Below, piece by piece: positions 24,956-25,740 of a stretch of 25,740 nucleotides of DNA (position 1 is the stretch's first letter; the number at the start of each line of letters is the position of its first letter). The notes below the pieces were generated by a model. It was given only the letters and a program-made list of their open reading frames with translations. It searched no databases and had not been told where the DNA came from. The stretch comes from Flavobacteriales bacterium UBA1531 (GTDB lineage Bacteria; Bacteroidota; Bacteroidia; Flavobacteriales_D; Sanyastnellaceae). The stretch is from NCBI GenBank assembly GCA_002323795.1, contig DCPZ01000036.1, positions 1-25,740 on the forward strand, in the 5' to 3' direction. The position numbers and the translations under genes were made by a program.

Positions 24956-25740
24956 CTATTCAGAGTGCGAGGAAGAGCCTTCTTCACGCCGTGGCCCACG
25001 ATCTCTTCCGCGATCACTTCGAGGACCGCGGTCACGACCACGATCACCCCGGTCACCACGCGATCGCTCGGGGCGTTCGACATAGCCTTCCGGTTTTGGC
25101 ATCAAAACCTTTCGGCTCAGTTTGATCTTACCAGTCTTGTCATCGCGTCCTACCACTTTAAACTTGACCACCTCACCTTCCTTCAGAATATCTTCAACGC
25201 GATCAACACGTTTCCAATCTAACTCCGAAACGTGCAGTAATCCATCCTGACCTGGAATCACTTCGACAAAAGCGCCATACGGCATGATGCTCTTGACCTT
25301 TCCTTCATATTCCTCGCCAATGTTGACCGTTGGAGGGAAAGCAATGGCTTTAATCTTCGCAACCGCAGCTTCAATAGCGGATTTGTTTGATGCTGAAATT
25401 TCAACAATTCCTTTTCCATCGACATCTTCAATGCTAATCACTGTTTCGGTATCGGCTTGAATCTCTTGGATGATTTTACCACCTGGACCAATGATTGGTC
25501 CAATGGATTCGCCAGGGACTTCCAACGCAACGATACGTGGTGCGTGGTCTTTGTAATCATCACGTGGCTCAGCAATGCTATGCAACATTTCGCGTCGAAT
25601 ATGATGACGTCCTTCGCGGGCTTGTTCCAATGCTTCTCGCAGTTGCTGGAAGCTCAATCCTTTGATTTTGATGTCCATCTGACACGCCGTGATACCCTTT
25701 TCGGTTCCTGTAACCTTGAAGTCCATGTCGCCAAGATGAT
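24956..25740 (-). CDS. pnp: Polynucleotide phosphorylase, C-terminal part (truncated by window edge)
   Basis: The open frame runs off the right end of the window, so the 5' part is missing; about 261 residues are visible. The visible sequence starts within the second RNase PH core (HLGDMDFKVTGTEKG, metal-site region ACQMDIKIKG) and continues into a KH domain (GPIIGPGGKIIQEI) and an S1 RNA-binding domain (GEEYEGKVKSIMPYGAFVEV, DGLLHVSELDW). PNPase degrades RNA 3' to 5' using phosphate. The C-terminal tail after the S1 domain is an Arg/Gly/Asp-rich low-complexity stretch with the unit DRGRDRGPR repeated twice, then SSSHSE; this probably adds RNA binding. rpoD follows after 58 nt on the same strand. 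Confidence 0.96.
   Translation of the reverse strand, partial: HLGDMDFKVTGTEKGITACQMDIKIKGLSFQQLREALEQAREGRHHIRREMLHSIAEPRDDYKDHAPRIVALEVPGESIGPIIGPGGKIIQEIQADTETVISIEDVDGKGIVEISASNKSAIEAAVAKIKAIAFPPTVNIGEEYEGKVKSIMPYGAFVEVIPGQDGLLHVSELDWKRVDRVEDILKEGEVVKFKVVGRDDKTGKIKLSRKVLMPKPEGYVERPERSRGDRGDRGRDRGPRSDRGRDRGPRREEGSSSHSE

Noticed and set aside
24970..25075. Short repeated GC-rich units as a possible CRISPR or tandem DNA repeat
   Set aside because: They are in frame and encode the RG/RD-rich tail of PNPase; there are no spacers.

Overview
The window looks like chromosomal DNA of a marine-type Bacteroidetes (Flavobacteriia, possibly near the Cryomorphaceae/Schleiferiaceae). The evidence is: secreted proteins with type IX secretion (T9SS) C-terminal domains of both the short type-A kind and the gliding-motility (type B) kind; a GWxTD-family protein; the Bacteroidetes form of HMG-CoA lyase; a short primary sigma factor of about 290 residues without region 1.1 (the sigma-ABfr type); near-absence of Shine-Dalgarno sites; and TAnnTTTG-like -7 promoter boxes. 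I see no mobile element, CRISPR array, rRNA or phage gene. Gene density is high. The longest stretches without a confident gene are 3740-4016 (promoter region of a tRNA), 1231-1462 (terminators), 10723-10932 (divergent promoter region) and 16641-16849 (a candidate microprotein plus terminator); all are under 300 bases.

Layout. 91-1230: exported TPR protein. 1463-3739 (-): secreted lysyl-endopeptidase-like serine protease with a T9SS domain. 4017-4102: tRNA-Ser(UGA). 4164-6038 (-): secreted multi-domain CE1-type esterase. 6121-7614: secreted GH16 beta-glucanase, overlapping by ATGA a FemAB/BioF2-like acyltransferase (7611-8468). 8485-10722 (-): PKD protein with a type-B T9SS domain. 10933-15436 (+): GWxTD-family protein, GT2 glycosyltransferase and ComEC-like DNA-uptake channel. 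15429-15710 (-): small hypothetical protein. 15771-16640: HMG-CoA lyase. 16850-18402 (-): SAM methyltransferase followed by a ZIP metal transporter, with a possible 33-residue microprotein at the 3' end. 18456-19387 (+): SiaB-like kinase and SiaC/DUF1987 partner. 19394-22321 (-): a 975-residue ABCG-type transporter with extra N-terminal domains. 22371-23870 (-): beta-helix lipoprotein. 24028-24897 (-): rpoD. 24956-25740 (-): 3' part of pnp, whose start lies beyond the right edge.

How the genes fit together. The left third encodes surface or secreted hydrolases (protease, esterase, laminarinase-like GH16) and an adhesin-like PKD protein, which fits a polymer-degrading marine heterotroph. The middle and right hold housekeeping genes (ComEC, HMG-CoA lyase, ZIP, rpoD, pnp) and a partner-switch pair, SiaB/SiaC, that meets the large ABC transporter tail to tail. 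The two most interesting signals are (i) a recurring TAACTTTG-like box ending exactly 4 nt before several start codons, which suggests leaderless transcripts, and (ii) the SiaB/SiaC pair with no visible diguanylate cyclase beside an unusual TerB-like/FHA-like/ABC fusion transporter.
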